Assembly (NCBI RefSeq): GCF_000185725.2
Contig: NZ_KI391954.1
Location: forward strand, 620,001-684,000
Reading direction: 5' to 3'
Source of the DNA: Segniliparus rugosus ATCC BAA-974
GTDB lineage: Bacteria; Actinomycetota; Actinomycetes; Mycobacteriales; Mycobacteriaceae
Length of the DNA: 64,000 bases
A program made the translations under genes and the position numbers. Every line of letters begins with the position of its first letter. Position 1 is the first letter of the stretch. Of this stretch, positions 8,745 to 18,136 are shown piece by piece. The notes beneath the pieces were generated by a model. That model did not search any database. It saw only the letters and a list, made by a program, of their open reading frames with translations, and was not told the DNA's origin.

Positions 8745-9527
8745 GTGTACCGAGTGTTCGAAGCGCTGGAAGAGCTCGGCGCGATCGTGGAAGAGGCCAG
8801 GGGCGTCCCGATGACCTCGAACTGCGTCGTCCCCCGAGGCGACGTCCTGGAGCTGATCGACGACATCAAGGAGGCCCTGCCCGCCGATGTCGACGACGCG
8901 CAGGACGTGCTCGACCAGCGCGACCGGTTGATCGAAGAGGCGCGGGTGTACGCGCAGAACACGGTCGAGGACTCGCGCGCGAAGGCGGAGTCCTCGGTGG
9001 AGGAGGCCAAGCACGTGGCGGAGCGGATCACCTCCGACGCGGCGGCGCAGGCCGACCGGACGGTCAAGGAGGCGCACTCCACGGCGCAACGGCTCCTAGC
9101 CGAGGCGCAGCAAGAGGCCGAGCGCCTGCGCCACGAGGCGCAGCGCGAGTACGAGTCCTCGACCACGCGGGCGCGGGAGGAGTCCGAGCGTCTGCTCCAG
9201 GCGGGCAATTCGGCGTACGAGCACGCGGTGAACGAGGGGCTCGCCGAGCAGCGCCGCCTGGTCTCGCAGAGCGAGGTGGCCCAGGCGGCCCGCGCCGAGG
9301 CCACGCGCGTGGTGGACGCCGCGCACGCGGAGTCGGACCGCACCAGGGCCGAATGCGACTTCTACGTGGACACGAAACTGGCCGAGTTCGAGGAGTTCCT
9401 CGTCACCACCAGCCGCACGGTCGCGCGGGGGCGCCAGCAACTGCGCGCGGGGGCCGGGACGCACGACTTGATCGACAGCCTGCCCAATACTCGTGAGAAT
9501 CGGGAACGCGTCGAATCGCGCAGGTGA
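8745..9527 (+). CDS. sepIVA: SepIVA-like DivIVA-domain septation protein (Rv2927c homologue)
   Basis: 260 residues. The mycobacterial homologue is a coiled-coil septum-associated factor needed for division and polar growth. Residues 1-50 are the conserved N-terminal region (YRVFEALEELGAIVEEARG then GDVLELIDDIKEALP); residues 60-240 are an almost pure Ala/Glu/Arg coiled coil with repeated EEAxxxAExxxxxA units. GTG 8745 is chosen because homologues begin with MYRVFEAL and GAGG sits 6 nt upstream; an open frame extends further upstream without family similarity. It heads the sepIVA-DUF177-rnc-mutM order also found in M. tuberculosis. Confidence 0.88.
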   Translation: MYRVFEALEELGAIVEEARGVPMTSNCVVPRGDVLELIDDIKEALPADVDDAQDVLDQRDRLIEEARVYAQNTVEDSRAKAESSVEEAKHVAERITSDAAAQADRTVKEAHSTAQRLLAEAQQEAERLRHEAQREYESSTTRAREESERLLQAGNSAYEHAVNEGLAEQRRLVSQSEVAQAARAEATRVVDAAHAESDRTRAECDFYVDTKLAEFEEFLVTTSRTVARGRQQLRAGAGTHDLIDSLPNTRENRERVESRR

Positions 9528-9566
9528 AACGGGCGCGCCGAATGTGCGCGACGGATGGATCTCGCG

Positions 9567-9572
9567 TATTCT
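9567..9572 (+). promoter_or_regulatory. -10 box TATTCT, leaderless promoter of the DUF177 gene
   Basis: TATTCT is followed by 7 nt and then GTG 9580, so transcription should start at the start codon. Confidence 0.5.
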
Positions 9573-9579
9573 CGTGCGG

Positions 9580-10194
9580 GTGACCAGTCCCGATGCTTTG
9601 GCGCGCGTCTTCGATCCGCGTGATCCGTGGACGCTGGACATCCGTCAGCTGCAGCCGGGCTCGGAGCCGTTGCGCGGGGAGCTGGACTTTCCGGCCCCGG
9701 ATCGGATCGGCGGTGAGCTGCTCGCCGTCCAGCAAGGGGCTCCGGTCTCGCTCGCCGTGGAGTTGTTCGAGACGGAGGACGGCGTCGCGGTCTCCGGGCG
9801 CCTCCGCGCTCCGGTCGTTGGGGAGTGCTCGCGCTGCCTCGAGCGTTTCACGGGCTCGACTGAGGCTTCGTTCCGCGAGTTCTTCAGCTTTTCGCCGGTC
9901 GAGGGGGACGAGGAAGCTCCGGTGGCGATCGGCGGCAAGGTGGGGCTGGAGCAGTCGGTGATCGACGCGGTCGTCCTCGGCTTCCCGCTTTCGCCGCTGT
10001 GCGATCCGGACTGCAGGGGCATCTGCGTGGAGTGCGGCGTGCTTTTGGCGACCGTTCCCGCAGATCACAGCCACGAGCAGATCGACCCGCGATGGGCGGG
10101 GCTGCTCGGGAAGTTCGGCGCGTCCGAACCCGGGCCTGAGCCGGACGGGGGAGCGGGGAATCAGTCAAACCGAAAAGAGGTTGGAGACAAGTGA
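9580..10194 (+). CDS. YceD/DUF177 family protein (Rv2926c homologue)
   Basis: 204 residues. The family co-occurs with ribosomal protein L32 and rRNA genes and is thought to act in ribosome assembly; no catalytic role is known. Seen: N-terminal DPRDPWTLDIRQL, the central GECSRCLERF motif, then a cysteine cluster CDPDCRGICVECG that probably binds zinc. GTG 9580 is favoured over GTG 9574 or 9493 because homologues start about ten residues before the DIRQL strand and a -10 box fits a leaderless start at 9580. The rpmF gene that often follows is absent; the stop overlaps the rnc ATG. Confidence 0.85.
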   Translation: MTSPDALARVFDPRDPWTLDIRQLQPGSEPLRGELDFPAPDRIGGELLAVQQGAPVSLAVELFETEDGVAVSGRLRAPVVGECSRCLERFTGSTEASFREFFSFSPVEGDEEAPVAIGGKVGLEQSVIDAVVLGFPLSPLCDPDCRGICVECGVLLATVPADHSHEQIDPRWAGLLGKFGASEPGPEPDGGAGNQSNRKEVGDK

Positions 10195-11237
10195 TGAGCA
10201 AGTCGGACGAGCGCCAGGACGGGCCCCCCGCCGTCGAGCCTGTGCAGTTCCTGGCTCCCAGGGTCGACCCCGAAGACGGGGGCGCCGGCGACGACTTGGA
10301 CCTGACCGCGATCCACGCCGGGGCCGCGCGCGCGAAGGCTCCGGTCCGAGCGGCCCAGCAGGAGTCCAGGCGCCCGCCCGCGCGCTCGGCCGCTCCGCAG
10401 AAACGCGCCGCGAGCGGGCGCAAGGACGCCGTCGCGGGCAAGCCCGCCTCGGCTTCGAAGCCGAAATCCGCCGGCCCGGTCCGTTCGGTGGACAAGCGCC
10501 GCAAGGCCTCCGAGTGCGTCGTGTCCGACCCGGCGGAGCTTTTCGATTCCATCGGGGTGACGCTGCAGGAGTCGCTCTTGACCCTCGCGCTGACGCACCG
10601 CTCGTGGGCGAACGAGCACGGCGAAGTCCCCACCAACGAGCGGCTGGAGTTCCTCGGCGACACGGTGCTGGGCCTGGTCATCACCGAACAGCTGTATGTC
10701 ACCCACCCGGACAAGGAGGAGGGCGAGCTGGCCAAACTGCGGGCCAACATCGTCAGCACCATCTCACTCGCGGAGATCGCCCGAAGGCTCGGCAAAGGCG
10801 GGCTCGGCGAATACCTGTACCTGGGCAACGGGGAGATGCGCACCGGCGGCAAGAACAAGGACTCGATCCTCGCGGACGGGCTTGAGGCGCTGCTCGGCGC
10901 GGTGCACATCCAGTACGGCATCGAGAAGGCGCGCGAAGTGGTGCTGCATCTCTGCGCGCCGCTTCTGGCGAGGGCCGCCCGGCTCGGAGCCGGGTTGGAC
11001 TGGAAGACCAGCCTGCAGGAGCTCTGCGCCCGGCGGGGCCTGCGCCCGCCGGTCTACGAGGTCGCCGAGGCAGGCCCGGACCACGAGAAGCTTTTCACCG
11101 CCGTCGTGCTGATCGAGGAGAAGAGCCTCGGCACCGGGTCCGGCCGGACCAAGAAGGAAGCCGAGATGAAAGCGGCGGGCCACGCTTGGGGCGTGATCAG
11201 CGGCGAGGATGTGGCGCTCCCGAGCCTCGGGCTGTGA
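10194..11237 (+). CDS. rnc: Ribonuclease III with a long N-terminal extension
   Basis: 347 residues. Cleaves double-stranded RNA in rRNA processing. The catalytic domain starts near residue 115 (ELFDSIG), with the signature NERLEFLGD and the second acidic cluster DGLEALLGAV; the double-stranded RNA-binding domain begins near residue 265 (DWKTSLQELCARRGL) and ends with KKEAEMKAAGHAW. The extra 114 residues are rich in Ala, Arg, Lys and Pro and look disordered; usual bacterial RNase III has about 230 residues. ATG 10194 overlaps the DUF177 stop with GGAG 7 nt upstream. Confidence 0.93.
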   Translation: MSKSDERQDGPPAVEPVQFLAPRVDPEDGGAGDDLDLTAIHAGAARAKAPVRAAQQESRRPPARSAAPQKRAASGRKDAVAGKPASASKPKSAGPVRSVDKRRKASECVVSDPAELFDSIGVTLQESLLTLALTHRSWANEHGEVPTNERLEFLGDTVLGLVITEQLYVTHPDKEEGELAKLRANIVSTISLAEIARRLGKGGLGEYLYLGNGEMRTGGKNKDSILADGLEALLGAVHIQYGIEKAREVVLHLCAPLLARAARLGAGLDWKTSLQELCARRGLRPPVYEVAEAGPDHEKLFTAVVLIEEKSLGTGSGRTKKEAEMKAAGHAWGVISGEDVALPSLGL

Positions 11238-12086
11238 ATGCCTGAGCTGCCCGAGGTCGAGGTCGTCCGTCGGGGACTCGCCGAGGAGCTGGCCGGAGCG
11301 CGTCTGCGCCAGGTCCGCGTGCTGCATCCCAGGGCCGCGCGCAGGCATCCCGGCGGCGGCGCGCTCTTGGCCGCCGCGCTGGCCGGACGCGACGTCCTTG
11401 CGGTCTGCCGCCGAGGCAAATACCTGTGGCTGGTCCTCGACGGCGAGGACTCCGTGGTCATGCATCTCGGCATGAGCGGCCAATTCAGAATTGGCGAGGA
11501 AGGAATGCCGGGGAACCCGAACCACCTGCGGATCGAGGCAGACCTGGCAGACGGGCGGACGCTGCAGTTCTTCGACCAACGGACCTTCGGGGGCTGGGAG
11601 TTCGCGCCGCTCAAGGAGGTGGACGGCGAGCTGGTCCCCGTCCCGGTCGCGCATATCGCCCGCGATCCGTTCGACCCGAAATTCGACCCCGTCCAGGCCG
11701 CCCGGCGCATCCGGGCCAAGCGCTCGGCGATCAAGCGGGTGCTCTTGGACCAGACCGTGCTCTCCGGGGTCGGCAACATCTACGCGGACGAGTCCCTCTG
11801 GCGGGCGAGGCTGCACGGCGAGCGGCCCGCCGCCGAGCTGGGCCAGCGCAAGGCCGTCGCGCTGCTGGGCGAGGTCGCCTCGGTCGTGCACGAGTCGATC
11901 ACCGAGGGCGGGACCAGCTTCGACTCCCTCTATGTGAACGTGAACGGGGAGTCGGGCCAGTTCTCGGACTGGTTGGCCGTCTACGGCCAGGAGGGCAAGC
12001 CCTGCCGCCGGTGCGGCGCGGCGATCCGCCGGGAGGCGTTCATGAACCGAAGCTCCCACTTCTGCCCGAAATGCCAGAAGCTGTAG
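11238..12086 (+). CDS. mutM: Formamidopyrimidine-DNA glycosylase (Fpg/MutM)
   Basis: 282 residues. Removes oxidised purines (8-oxoguanine, FapyG) and nicks the abasic site. The N-terminus after Met removal is [13 protein letters not shown], giving catalytic Pro1 and Glu2; the helix-two-turn-helix region has VGNIYADE, and the C-terminal zinc finger is CRRCGAAI...FCPKCQ. It starts immediately after the rnc stop (TGA-ATG), as in mycobacteria. Downstream, the conserved neighbour osmC has been displaced by about 13 kb. Confidence 0.96.
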   Translation: MPELPEVEVVRRGLAEELAGARLRQVRVLHPRAARRHPGGGALLAAALAGRDVLAVCRRGKYLWLVLDGEDSVVMHLGMSGQFRIGEEGMPGNPNHLRIEADLADGRTLQFFDQRTFGGWEFAPLKEVDGELVPVPVAHIARDPFDPKFDPVQAARRIRAKRSAIKRVLLDQTVLSGVGNIYADESLWRARLHGERPAAELGQRKAVALLGEVASVVHESITEGGTSFDSLYVNVNGESGQFSDWLAVYGQEGKPCRRCGAAIRREAFMNRSSHFCPKCQKL

Positions 12087-12206
12087 CTGGCGGCGAAACG
12101 GCGCTGAAGGGGAGCCCCGCCCGGTCGAGTCCAGTTTTATGGAATGAGAGTTTTCTGGGAGCCCCTCGGCTCGCGGAAAGCCGGGCGCGCCCTTCAGGGA
12201 GGGCCG

Positions 12207-12366
12207 ATGGCGAAGATCCACGTCGACGCGGACGCGGTGTGGTCGGGACGAGCCAGGCCGCGGTGTCGCAACCACGTTGACGAAAGAGCAGTACGAGAAC
12301 GGCGACATGGAGAACATCACCGGTGACAAGCACAGTAAAGCCGACGGAACGGTGCTCTCGCAATGA
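12207..12366 (+). pseudogene. Broken small ESX-associated-like gene
   Basis: An ATG at 12207 with a strong GGGAGG site starts MAKIHVDADAVWS, resembling the beginning of EspC/DUF2580-type proteins. After about 13 codons the frame fails. In the +1 frame a sensible tail, LTKEQYENGDMENITGD followed by KHSKADGTVLSQ, runs to a TGA at 12364-12366 that overlaps the next ATG. Joined, this gives only about 53 residues, so there is a frameshift and probably an internal deletion. Family assignment rests on about a dozen residues and is tentative. Confidence 0.5.
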
Positions 12367-13183
12367 AACGTCTCTTCTTGGTCGTTCTTTGCTCCCGCTG
12401 TTCCTTGTGAACGCTTGCGAATACGCGAAGCCAGACCCTGCGTGGCGGGCCAACGATGTCGACCGGGTCAGGCTGGCGCGACTCGTTGCGGACCCCTGGC
12501 TCAGACCGGAAGCATCATTTCCGGGCGGCACAATGAAATCTCCTGTGGCCGCCCGACGTCCACCGTCATTCTTCCGGTCGAACACCAAACGCTGGTCTGA
12601 GGTTCCGGTCCCCGGCGGCGGCTACGCCGGGCTCGCCGACGAGATCGCCGCCGCGCAGCGGGCGGGCTGGTCCGTCACGGGCGTGTACTGCTCGAGCAGC
12701 TCCGGTTTTCACGGCGACACCCCGTTTCGGCCAACTCCGCGAAGGGAAACGGATATCGCCTACGCCGTCGACCGGATCCTGGTCGGTTTCGCCAAACCGG
12801 CGGCCGACCTCGACCACGCTGCGGCGGCGTATCTCTTTGAAGAGCTTTGGGAGCAGCCTGACGAGCACGTGGTCGATTATTCAGTCGAAGGGAGGATCGT
12901 GGTCGGAGCCGTCGCGCCGCACCACGCCGATAAAGGCTGGCCGGCCTATCAGCCCGTCCCACTCGCGGATACTTGCATCGCGGATCCGAGCCACCCCCGT
13001 CTGCCCGCAGAAGCGGATATGGAGCCGAAGGCCAATCCGCCGCCGCCCAAGTCGAGCGGGTACGGAGAGCCCCTTGACGAATCCGGCAAGCCTTTCATCA
13101 CGTGGGACTACTTGAACAGGTCCGCCCTTTCGGCGCTCAACAAACCGGACCCCTCCTCGCCGACCGTCACGCCGACCCGATGA
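12363..13183 (+). pseudogene. Putative lipoprotein, frame-disrupted in its signal peptide
   Basis: ATG 12363 overlaps the preceding stop and reads MKRLFLVVL, then ends at 12408-12410. One base over, LLPLFLVNACEYAKPDP continues in a frame open to 13183. One extra T in the CTTT at 12387-12390 would join them into a textbook lipoprotein signal with lipobox VNAC. The mature part (about 255 residues) has no fold I recognise; it contains GGGYAGLADEIAAAQRAGW, the pair FEELWEQ/HVVDYSVEGRIVVG and a Pro-rich C-terminus. As given, the long frame can only start without a signal peptide. It pairs with the small ESX-like gene, echoing the intact module at 38-42 kb. Confidence 0.5.
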
Positions 13184-13542
13184 CCCGGACCGCGCCGACA
13201 TCAACCCGCCCGCGCATCGGGACGCGTCGGCGATGTCGATCAAGGGGCACGCTGGTGTGGTCGAGCCGAGCGCGCCGACCTGCCCGGACGCCTGCCCCAG
13301 GCGGCGCATGGAGGCGGCCACGACTTTGAGCACGAAGCAGTCGGCGGCGACGTGGTGGGCTTGGACGGCCTCTGTCGTGGTGTCGAGCAGATCGCGCAGC
13401 GCCCGAGGCGCTGCGGGGAACCGCGAACGTCTGCAGCGCGTATGGAAAGCGTAAGGAAGCCAGGACGGGCGGGTTTCGGGCGCTAGGCTTGCCTCGGTCG
13501 GGCGTTCCCGACGCGTTTTCGAGAAGGGAAAGGACAGCTCGC
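13184..13542. other. Intergenic region upstream of kdp, with a possible gene remnant
   Basis: On the minus strand, 13200-13420 encodes a coherent helical stretch (LLDTTTEAVQAHHVAADCF, then a region containing RRLGQASGQVGALG) that lacks a start and a sensible C-terminus, so it may be a decayed gene. Nearer kdp, TAGGCT at 13484-13489 is a possible -10 box, and GTCGGG-CGTT-CCCGAC (13497-13512) forms a small hairpin in the resulting leader. AAGGA precedes the first kdp peptide. Confidence 0.35.
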
Positions 13543-13620
13543 GTGGCCGATGTCGCCTACCTCGCGTTGACCTTGGTCTCGTTCGGCGTTCTGCTTGGCG
13601 CGTTGGGCGCGCTTCGATGA
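13543..13620 (+). CDS. Small membrane peptide preceding kdpF
   Basis: 25 residues: a single hydrophobic helix (ADVAYLALTLVSFGVLLGAL) starting at GTG 13543 with AAGGA about 8 nt upstream. Its stop overlaps the kdpF ATG (ATGA). Similar tiny peptides precede kdpF in other actinobacterial kdp operons; function unknown. Probably an accessory KdpFABC subunit or a translational-coupling leader. Confidence 0.6.
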   Translation: MADVAYLALTLVSFGVLLGALGALR

Positions 13621-13715
13621 CCCTCGCCGGAGCGGTGAGCGTCGTGCTGCTCGTCCTCGCCGCGGTGCTCGCCGTCTATCTCTTCGTCACGCTCGTCGAC
13701 CCGGAGAGGTTCTGA
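13617..13715 (+). CDS. kdpF: KdpF, small stabilising subunit of the K+-ATPase
   Basis: 32 residues: one membrane helix ([19 protein letters not shown]) followed by the conserved C-terminal DPERF. KdpF packs against KdpA and stabilises the complex. It lies between the 25-residue peptide (ATGA overlap) and kdpA (2-bp gap). Confidence 0.9.
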   Translation: MTLAGAVSVVLLVLAAVLAVYLFVTLVDPERF

Positions 13716-13717
13716 GG

Positions 13718-15412
13718 GTGCCAGCAACAGGATTGCCCGAGTGGGTGGCGGCTGCCTCGCAGCTGCTTTTCGTCGTCGCCGTGCTCGCCGCCGTCTACGT
13801 CCCGCTCGGGGACTTCATGGCCAGGGCGTACACGAGCGCGAACGACCTCGCAGTGGAGCGCGTCTTCTACAAAGCCGCGCGAGTGGACTCGAAGACGGAG
13901 CAGACCTGGCAGTGGTACGCGCTCAGCCTGCTCGGCTTCTCGCTGGTGAGCGTGCTCTTCCTGTACGCGCTGCAACGGCTGCAGGGGGTGCTCCGCCTCG
14001 GCGGCGGGCTCGACGGGGTGAGCCCCGCGGTCGCCTTCAACACGGCGGTTTCCTTCGTCACGAACACCAACTGGCAGTCCTACACGCCGGAGACGACGAT
14101 GGCCGTGTGGACGCAGCCGCTGGGCCTTGCGGTGCAGAACTTCCTCTCCGCGGCCGTGGGCATGGCCGTCGCCGTCGCCCTCATCCGCGGTTTCGTCCAC
14201 GTGCGGGAGGGCGGCGAGGTCGGCAACTTCTGGGTGGACCTGACCCGAGGGACGGTCCGCATCCTCTTGCCGCTCGCGCTGCTGGTCGCGGTGGTCCTGC
14301 TGACCCAGGGCGTGGTGCAGTCCTTCCACACCGGCTTCGCGAGCGCGCAGGGACAAATCGCGCTGGGGCCGGTGGCATCGGAGGAGGCGATCAAGGAGCT
14401 CGGGACCAATGGCGGCGGCATCCTCGGGGCCAACTCGGCGCATCCCTTCGAGAACCCGACTCCGTTCTCCAACATCGTCGAGATCCTTGCGATCCTCGTC
14501 ATCCCGGTCTCGCTCACCCGCACCTTCGGGACGATGGTCGGCGACCGCCGCCAGGGCCTGGCGGTCCTCGCGACGATGGCCGCGCTCTTCACCGCGGTCC
14601 TCGCGGTGACCTGGGCCGCCGAGTCCGCGCCGAGCGGCAGGGCCGGCACGTTGGCGGGGGCGATGATGGAGGGCAAGGAAGTCCGTTTCGGCGTGCCCGC
14701 GTCGGCGCTCTTCGCGACGGCCACCACCGGCACCTCCACCGGCGCGGTGGACTCCGCCCACGACAGCTTCTCCGCGCTCGGCGGGGGAGCGCTCATCGTG
14801 AACATGCTCTTCGGCGAGGTCGCCCCCGGCGGGGTGGGCACAGGGCTGTACGGGCTCCTCGTGCTCGCGGTGATCGCGGTCTTCGTCGGCGGCCTCCTGG
14901 TCGGGCGCACCCCGGAATACCTCGGCAAGAAGATCCGCCAGCGCGAGATCACCCTCGCGGCGCTCTCGGTGCTCGTGATGCCCGCGCTGGTCCTGATCGG
15001 GACGGCGGTCTCGTTGGTGCTGCCCGCCACGCTCGCCGCCCAAGGCAACGGCGGCGAGCCGGGCACCCTCGGCTCGCTGCACGGCTACTCGGAGGTGCTC
15101 TACGCGTACGCCTCCGCGTCCAACAACAACGGCAGCGCCTTCGGCGGCCTCACCGCCACGAACGACTGGTTCCAGGCCTCGCTCGGGGTGTGCATGCTCT
15201 TCGGGCGGTTCCTGCCGATCATCCTGGTGCTCGCCCTCGCAGGATCGCTCGCGACCCAGCACCACACGCCGCCGACCTCGGGCACGCTCCCGACGCACCG
15301 GGGCCTGTTCGTCGGCCTGCTCCTCGGCGTGGTCCTCCTGGTCGCCGCCCTCACCTTCTTCCCCGCCTTGGCGCTGGGGCCTATCGCGGAATCATTGGGA
15401 GGCGGAAGATGA
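13718..15412 (+). CDS. kdpA: KdpA, potassium-translocating subunit
   Basis: 564 residues, typical of the family. Channel-like protein of the superfamily of K+ transporters, giving high-affinity K+ uptake powered by KdpB. About ten membrane helices with four pore-loop segments: [43 protein letters not shown] and [19 protein letters not shown] 13718 has GAGAGG upstream. Stop overlaps the kdpB ATG. Confidence 0.97.
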   Translation: MPATGLPEWVAAASQLLFVVAVLAAVYVPLGDFMARAYTSANDLAVERVFYKAARVDSKTEQTWQWYALSLLGFSLVSVLFLYALQRLQGVLRLGGGLDGVSPAVAFNTAVSFVTNTNWQSYTPETTMAVWTQPLGLAVQNFLSAAVGMAVAVALIRGFVHVREGGEVGNFWVDLTRGTVRILLPLALLVAVVLLTQGVVQSFHTGFASAQGQIALGPVASEEAIKELGTNGGGILGANSAHPFENPTPFSNIVEILAILVIPVSLTRTFGTMVGDRRQGLAVLATMAALFTAVLAVTWAAESAPSGRAGTLAGAMMEGKEVRFGVPASALFATATTGTSTGAVDSAHDSFSALGGGALIVNMLFGEVAPGGVGTGLYGLLVLAVIAVFVGGLLVGRTPEYLGKKIRQREITLAALSVLVMPALVLIGTAVSLVLPATLAAQGNGGEPGTLGSLHGYSEVLYAYASASNNNGSAFGGLTATNDWFQASLGVCMLFGRFLPIILVLALAGSLATQHHTPPTSGTLPTHRGLFVGLLLGVVLLVAALTFFPALALGPIAESLGGGR

Positions 15413-17451
15413 GCGCGGGGAAAGTTTCGGCTGGCGTGTTCTCGCCAGCCCAGATGGTCAAGTCCCTGCCGGACGCGGTCCGCAAGCTCGACCCGCGCCA
15501 CCAGGCCCGAAACCCGGTCATGTTCGTCGTGCTCGTCGGGTCGGCCGCGACCACGGCGCTCGCGCTCCTGCATCCGACCGTGCTGTCCTGGGCGGTGGCC
15601 GCGTGGCTGTGGTTCACCGTGCTCTTCGCGAACCTCGCCGAGGCGGTCGCCGAGGGCCGGGGCAAAGCCCAGGCCGCGACGCTGCGCCAGGTCAAACAGG
15701 AGACGGTGGCGCGAAGGCTGCGCGAGGATGGGGCCGAGGAGGAAGTCCCCGGCTCCTCGCTGAACCTCGGCGACCGGGTCGTCGTGGAGGCCGGGCAGGT
15801 GATCCCTGGCGACGGCGACGTGGTCGAGGGCATCGCCACGGTGGACGAGTCCGCCATCACCGGCGAATCCGCGCCCGTGGTGCGCGAGTCCGGCGGCGAC
15901 CGCTCCTCGGTGACCGGCGGCACCACCGTCCTCTCGGACCGGATCGTCGTGCAGATCACCACCAAACCGGGCGAGACGTTCATCGACCGGATGATCGCGC
16001 TGGTCGAGGGCGCGGCGCGGCGCAAGACCCCGAACGAGATCGCGCTGGGCATCCTGCTCGCCTCGCTCACGATCATCTTCCTGTTCGCCGTCGTCGCCAT
16101 CGGCCCGATGGGCGCGTACGGCGGACAGCAGCCGGATCCGGTCAAGCTCATCGCGCTCCTGGTCTGCCTCATCCCCACCACCATCGGCGCGCTGCTCTCC
16201 GCCATCGGCATCGCGGGCATGGACCGCCTCGTGCAGCACAACGTGCTCGCCATGTCCGGACGGGCCGTGGAAGCAGCGGGCGACGTCGACACGGTGCTCA
16301 TGGACAAGACCGGGACGATCACCTTCGGCAACCGGCGCGCCACCGCGCTGATCCCCGCAGACGGGGTGTCGGAGGCCGAGCTCGCCGAGGCGGCCCGGCT
16401 CTCCAGCCTCATCGACCTCACGCCGGAGGGGCGCAGCGTCGTGGAGTTCTGCGCGCAACGCCACGGGCTGGCCGCTGAGGCCGCCCCGGAGGAGCTGGCG
16501 GGCGAATTCGTGCCGTTCACCGCGCAGACCCGGATGTCGGGCCTGGACCTCGACGGCGTTTCGATCCGCAAAGGCGCAACGGAGAAAGTCCTCGAATGGG
16601 CGCGCGAGCAGGGCGCTCCGCAGGCTCTGGACGTGCAGGACGCGGTGGGCCAGGCTTCCCGAGAGGGCCGCACCCCGCTCGTCGTCGCCCGGAACGAGGG
16701 CGGCAAGGCCCGGATCCTTGGCGTGATCGTGTTGTCGGACGTGGTCAAGCCCGGCATCGCGGCCCGGTTCGCGCAGATGCGCCAGATGGGCATCCGCACC
16801 GTGATGATCACTGGGGACAACCCGCTGACGGCGGCGGCCATCGCCCAGGAGGCGGGCGTGGACGACTTCCTCGCCGAGGCGACCCCGGAGGACAAGCTCG
16901 AACTGATCCGCAAGGAGCAGTCGGGCGGCCGACTGGTGGCGATGACCGGCGACGGCACCAACGACGCCCCCGCGCTCGCGCAGGCGGACGTCGGCGTCGC
17001 GATGAACACCGGCACGGCGGCGGCCAAAGAGGCCGGGAACATGGTGGACCTGGACTCGGACCCCACCAAGCTGCTGGACATCGTCTCCATCGGCAAGCAG
17101 CTGCTCATCACGCGGGGCGCGCTGACCACGTTCTCGCTCGCCAACGACCTGGCGAAGTATTTCGCCATCCTCCCCGCGCTGTTCTCCAGCATCTACCCGC
17201 AGCTCGCGGCGCTGAACATCATGCGGCTGCACTCGCCGGCCTCGGCGATCCTCTCCGCGGTGATCTTCAACGCGGTGATCATCCTCGGGCTGATCCCGCT
17301 CGCGCTGAAAGGCGTGCGGTACACGCCCGCGTCGGCCGAGGTGCTGCTGCGCCGGAACTTGCTCGTGTACGGAGTCGGCGGCGTGGTCCTGCCGTTCGTC
17401 GGGATCTGGCTCATCGACCTTGCGGTCCGGTTCTTGCCGGGGATCGGCTGA
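15409..17451 (+). CDS. kdpB: KdpB, catalytic P-type ATPase subunit
   Basis: 680 residues. Hydrolyses ATP through a phospho-aspartate intermediate to drive K+ uptake by KdpA. Motifs: actuator TGES (in ITGESAPV), phosphorylation site [10 protein letters not shown], nucleotide-binding KGAT, and the hinge [18 protein letters not shown]. Membrane helices flank these. The N-terminus has a charged segment ([13 protein letters not shown]) before the first helix, as usual. ATGA overlap with kdpA. Confidence 0.97.
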   Translation: MSAGKVSAGVFSPAQMVKSLPDAVRKLDPRHQARNPVMFVVLVGSAATTALALLHPTVLSWAVAAWLWFTVLFANLAEAVAEGRGKAQAATLRQVKQETVARRLREDGAEEEVPGSSLNLGDRVVVEAGQVIPGDGDVVEGIATVDESAITGESAPVVRESGGDRSSVTGGTTVLSDRIVVQITTKPGETFIDRMIALVEGAARRKTPNEIALGILLASLTIIFLFAVVAIGPMGAYGGQQPDPVKLIALLVCLIPTTIGALLSAIGIAGMDRLVQHNVLAMSGRAVEAAGDVDTVLMDKTGTITFGNRRATALIPADGVSEAELAEAARLSSLIDLTPEGRSVVEFCAQRHGLAAEAAPEELAGEFVPFTAQTRMSGLDLDGVSIRKGATEKVLEWAREQGAPQALDVQDAVGQASREGRTPLVVARNEGGKARILGVIVLSDVVKPGIAARFAQMRQMGIRTVMITGDNPLTAAAIAQEAGVDDFLAEATPEDKLELIRKEQSGGRLVAMTGDGTNDAPALAQADVGVAMNTGTAAAKEAGNMVDLDSDPTKLLDIVSIGKQLLITRGALTTFSLANDLAKYFAILPALFSSIYPQLAALNIMRLHSPASAILSAVIFNAVIILGLIPLALKGVRYTPASAEVLLRRNLLVYGVGGVVLPFVGIWLIDLAVRFLPGIG

Positions 17452-17468
17452 GATGGAGAGGTGAAGCG

Positions 17469-18092
17469 ATGACACTGTTGTTCCGGCTCTTGCGCCAGTC
17501 GGTCGTCGGCCTGGTCCTGCTCGCCGGGCTCACGGTCCTGTTGGGCGTGGCCTACCCGCTCGTGGTGTGGGGGATCAGCCGCGTCGGCCCGGACTCCGCC
17601 GAAGGCTCCCCCCGCGTCGTCGGCGGCTGCGTCGTGGGCAGCGAGCTGGTCGGGGTGGACTCGAAGACCGCCGACGGAGCCCCGGACCGGTATTTCCACG
17701 CCCGCGTCGTCGGCTCGGGCGACGACGCGTTCGCGCCGGGCAGCCCTGCGGCGGGAGCCCCGTCGAACAAGGGGCCCAACAGCGAAGCCCTGGCCGCGTG
17801 GATCGCCAAGCGCAAACACGACATCGCCGAGCGCGAGTCGGTCCCGGAGTCGGACGTGCCGCCGGACGCGGTGACCGGCTCCGGTTCGGGACTTGACCCG
17901 GACATCAGCCCGGCGTACGCGGCGATCCAGGCCGCTCGGGTCGCCAAGGCGAACGGCAAGCCGGTCGAGGAGATCCGCAAGCTCGTGGCGGAGCACGCCA
18001 AAGGCCGCCAGTTCGGTTTCCTCGGCGAGCCCCGCGTGAACGTGGGCGAGCTCAACGCCGCGCTCGGCCTGCGCCCGTCGAACTGCGGCTGA
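17469..18092 (+). CDS. kdpC: KdpC, ATPase-associated subunit
   Basis: 207 residues. One N-terminal membrane helix (about 12-35, VVGLVLLAGLTVLLGVAYPL) and a periplasmic-side domain. KdpC increases the ATP affinity of KdpB and contacts KdpA. The conserved block SGSGLDPDISPAYAAIQAARVA and the C-terminal LGEPRVNVGELNAAL are present. 17 bp after kdpB with GGAGAGG ahead of the ATG. Confidence 0.95.
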   Translation: MTLLFRLLRQSVVGLVLLAGLTVLLGVAYPLVVWGISRVGPDSAEGSPRVVGGCVVGSELVGVDSKTADGAPDRYFHARVVGSGDDAFAPGSPAAGAPSNKGPNSEALAAWIAKRKHDIAERESVPESDVPPDAVTGSGSGLDPDISPAYAAIQAARVAKANGKPVEEIRKLVAEHAKGRQFGFLGEPRVNVGELNAALGLRPSNCG

Positions 18093-18096
18093 CAGT

Positions 18097-18136
18097 GCTT
18101 TCATGGAAGGTGTGAGGCTTTCATGGAAGGCGTGAG
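18097..18136 (+). repeat. 20-bp tandem duplication spanning the kdpD start
   Basis: GCTTTCATGGAAGGTGTGAG at 18097-18116 is repeated with one mismatch at 18117-18136. Each copy carries an ATGGAAGG. The second ATG (18123) is the kdpD start; the first (18103) is out of frame and opens a 10-codon reading frame that ends inside kdpD. Confidence 0.85.

Noticed and set aside
12323-12362. Start of the 12.3-kb lipoprotein-like frame at GTG 12323
   Set aside because: No ribosome site and no signal peptide from there, whereas ATG 12363 overlaps the previous stop and begins a signal peptide that needs one base to rejoin the frame.
15100-17475. Long open frame (791 codons) on the minus strand opposite kdpA/kdpB
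   Set aside because: A shadow of the coding strand in GC-rich DNA; its translation is low-complexity Arg/Asp/Gly/His and KdpB is unambiguous on the other strand. The same applies to antisense frames over eccD, ftsK, recA, mutM and the GT87 genes.
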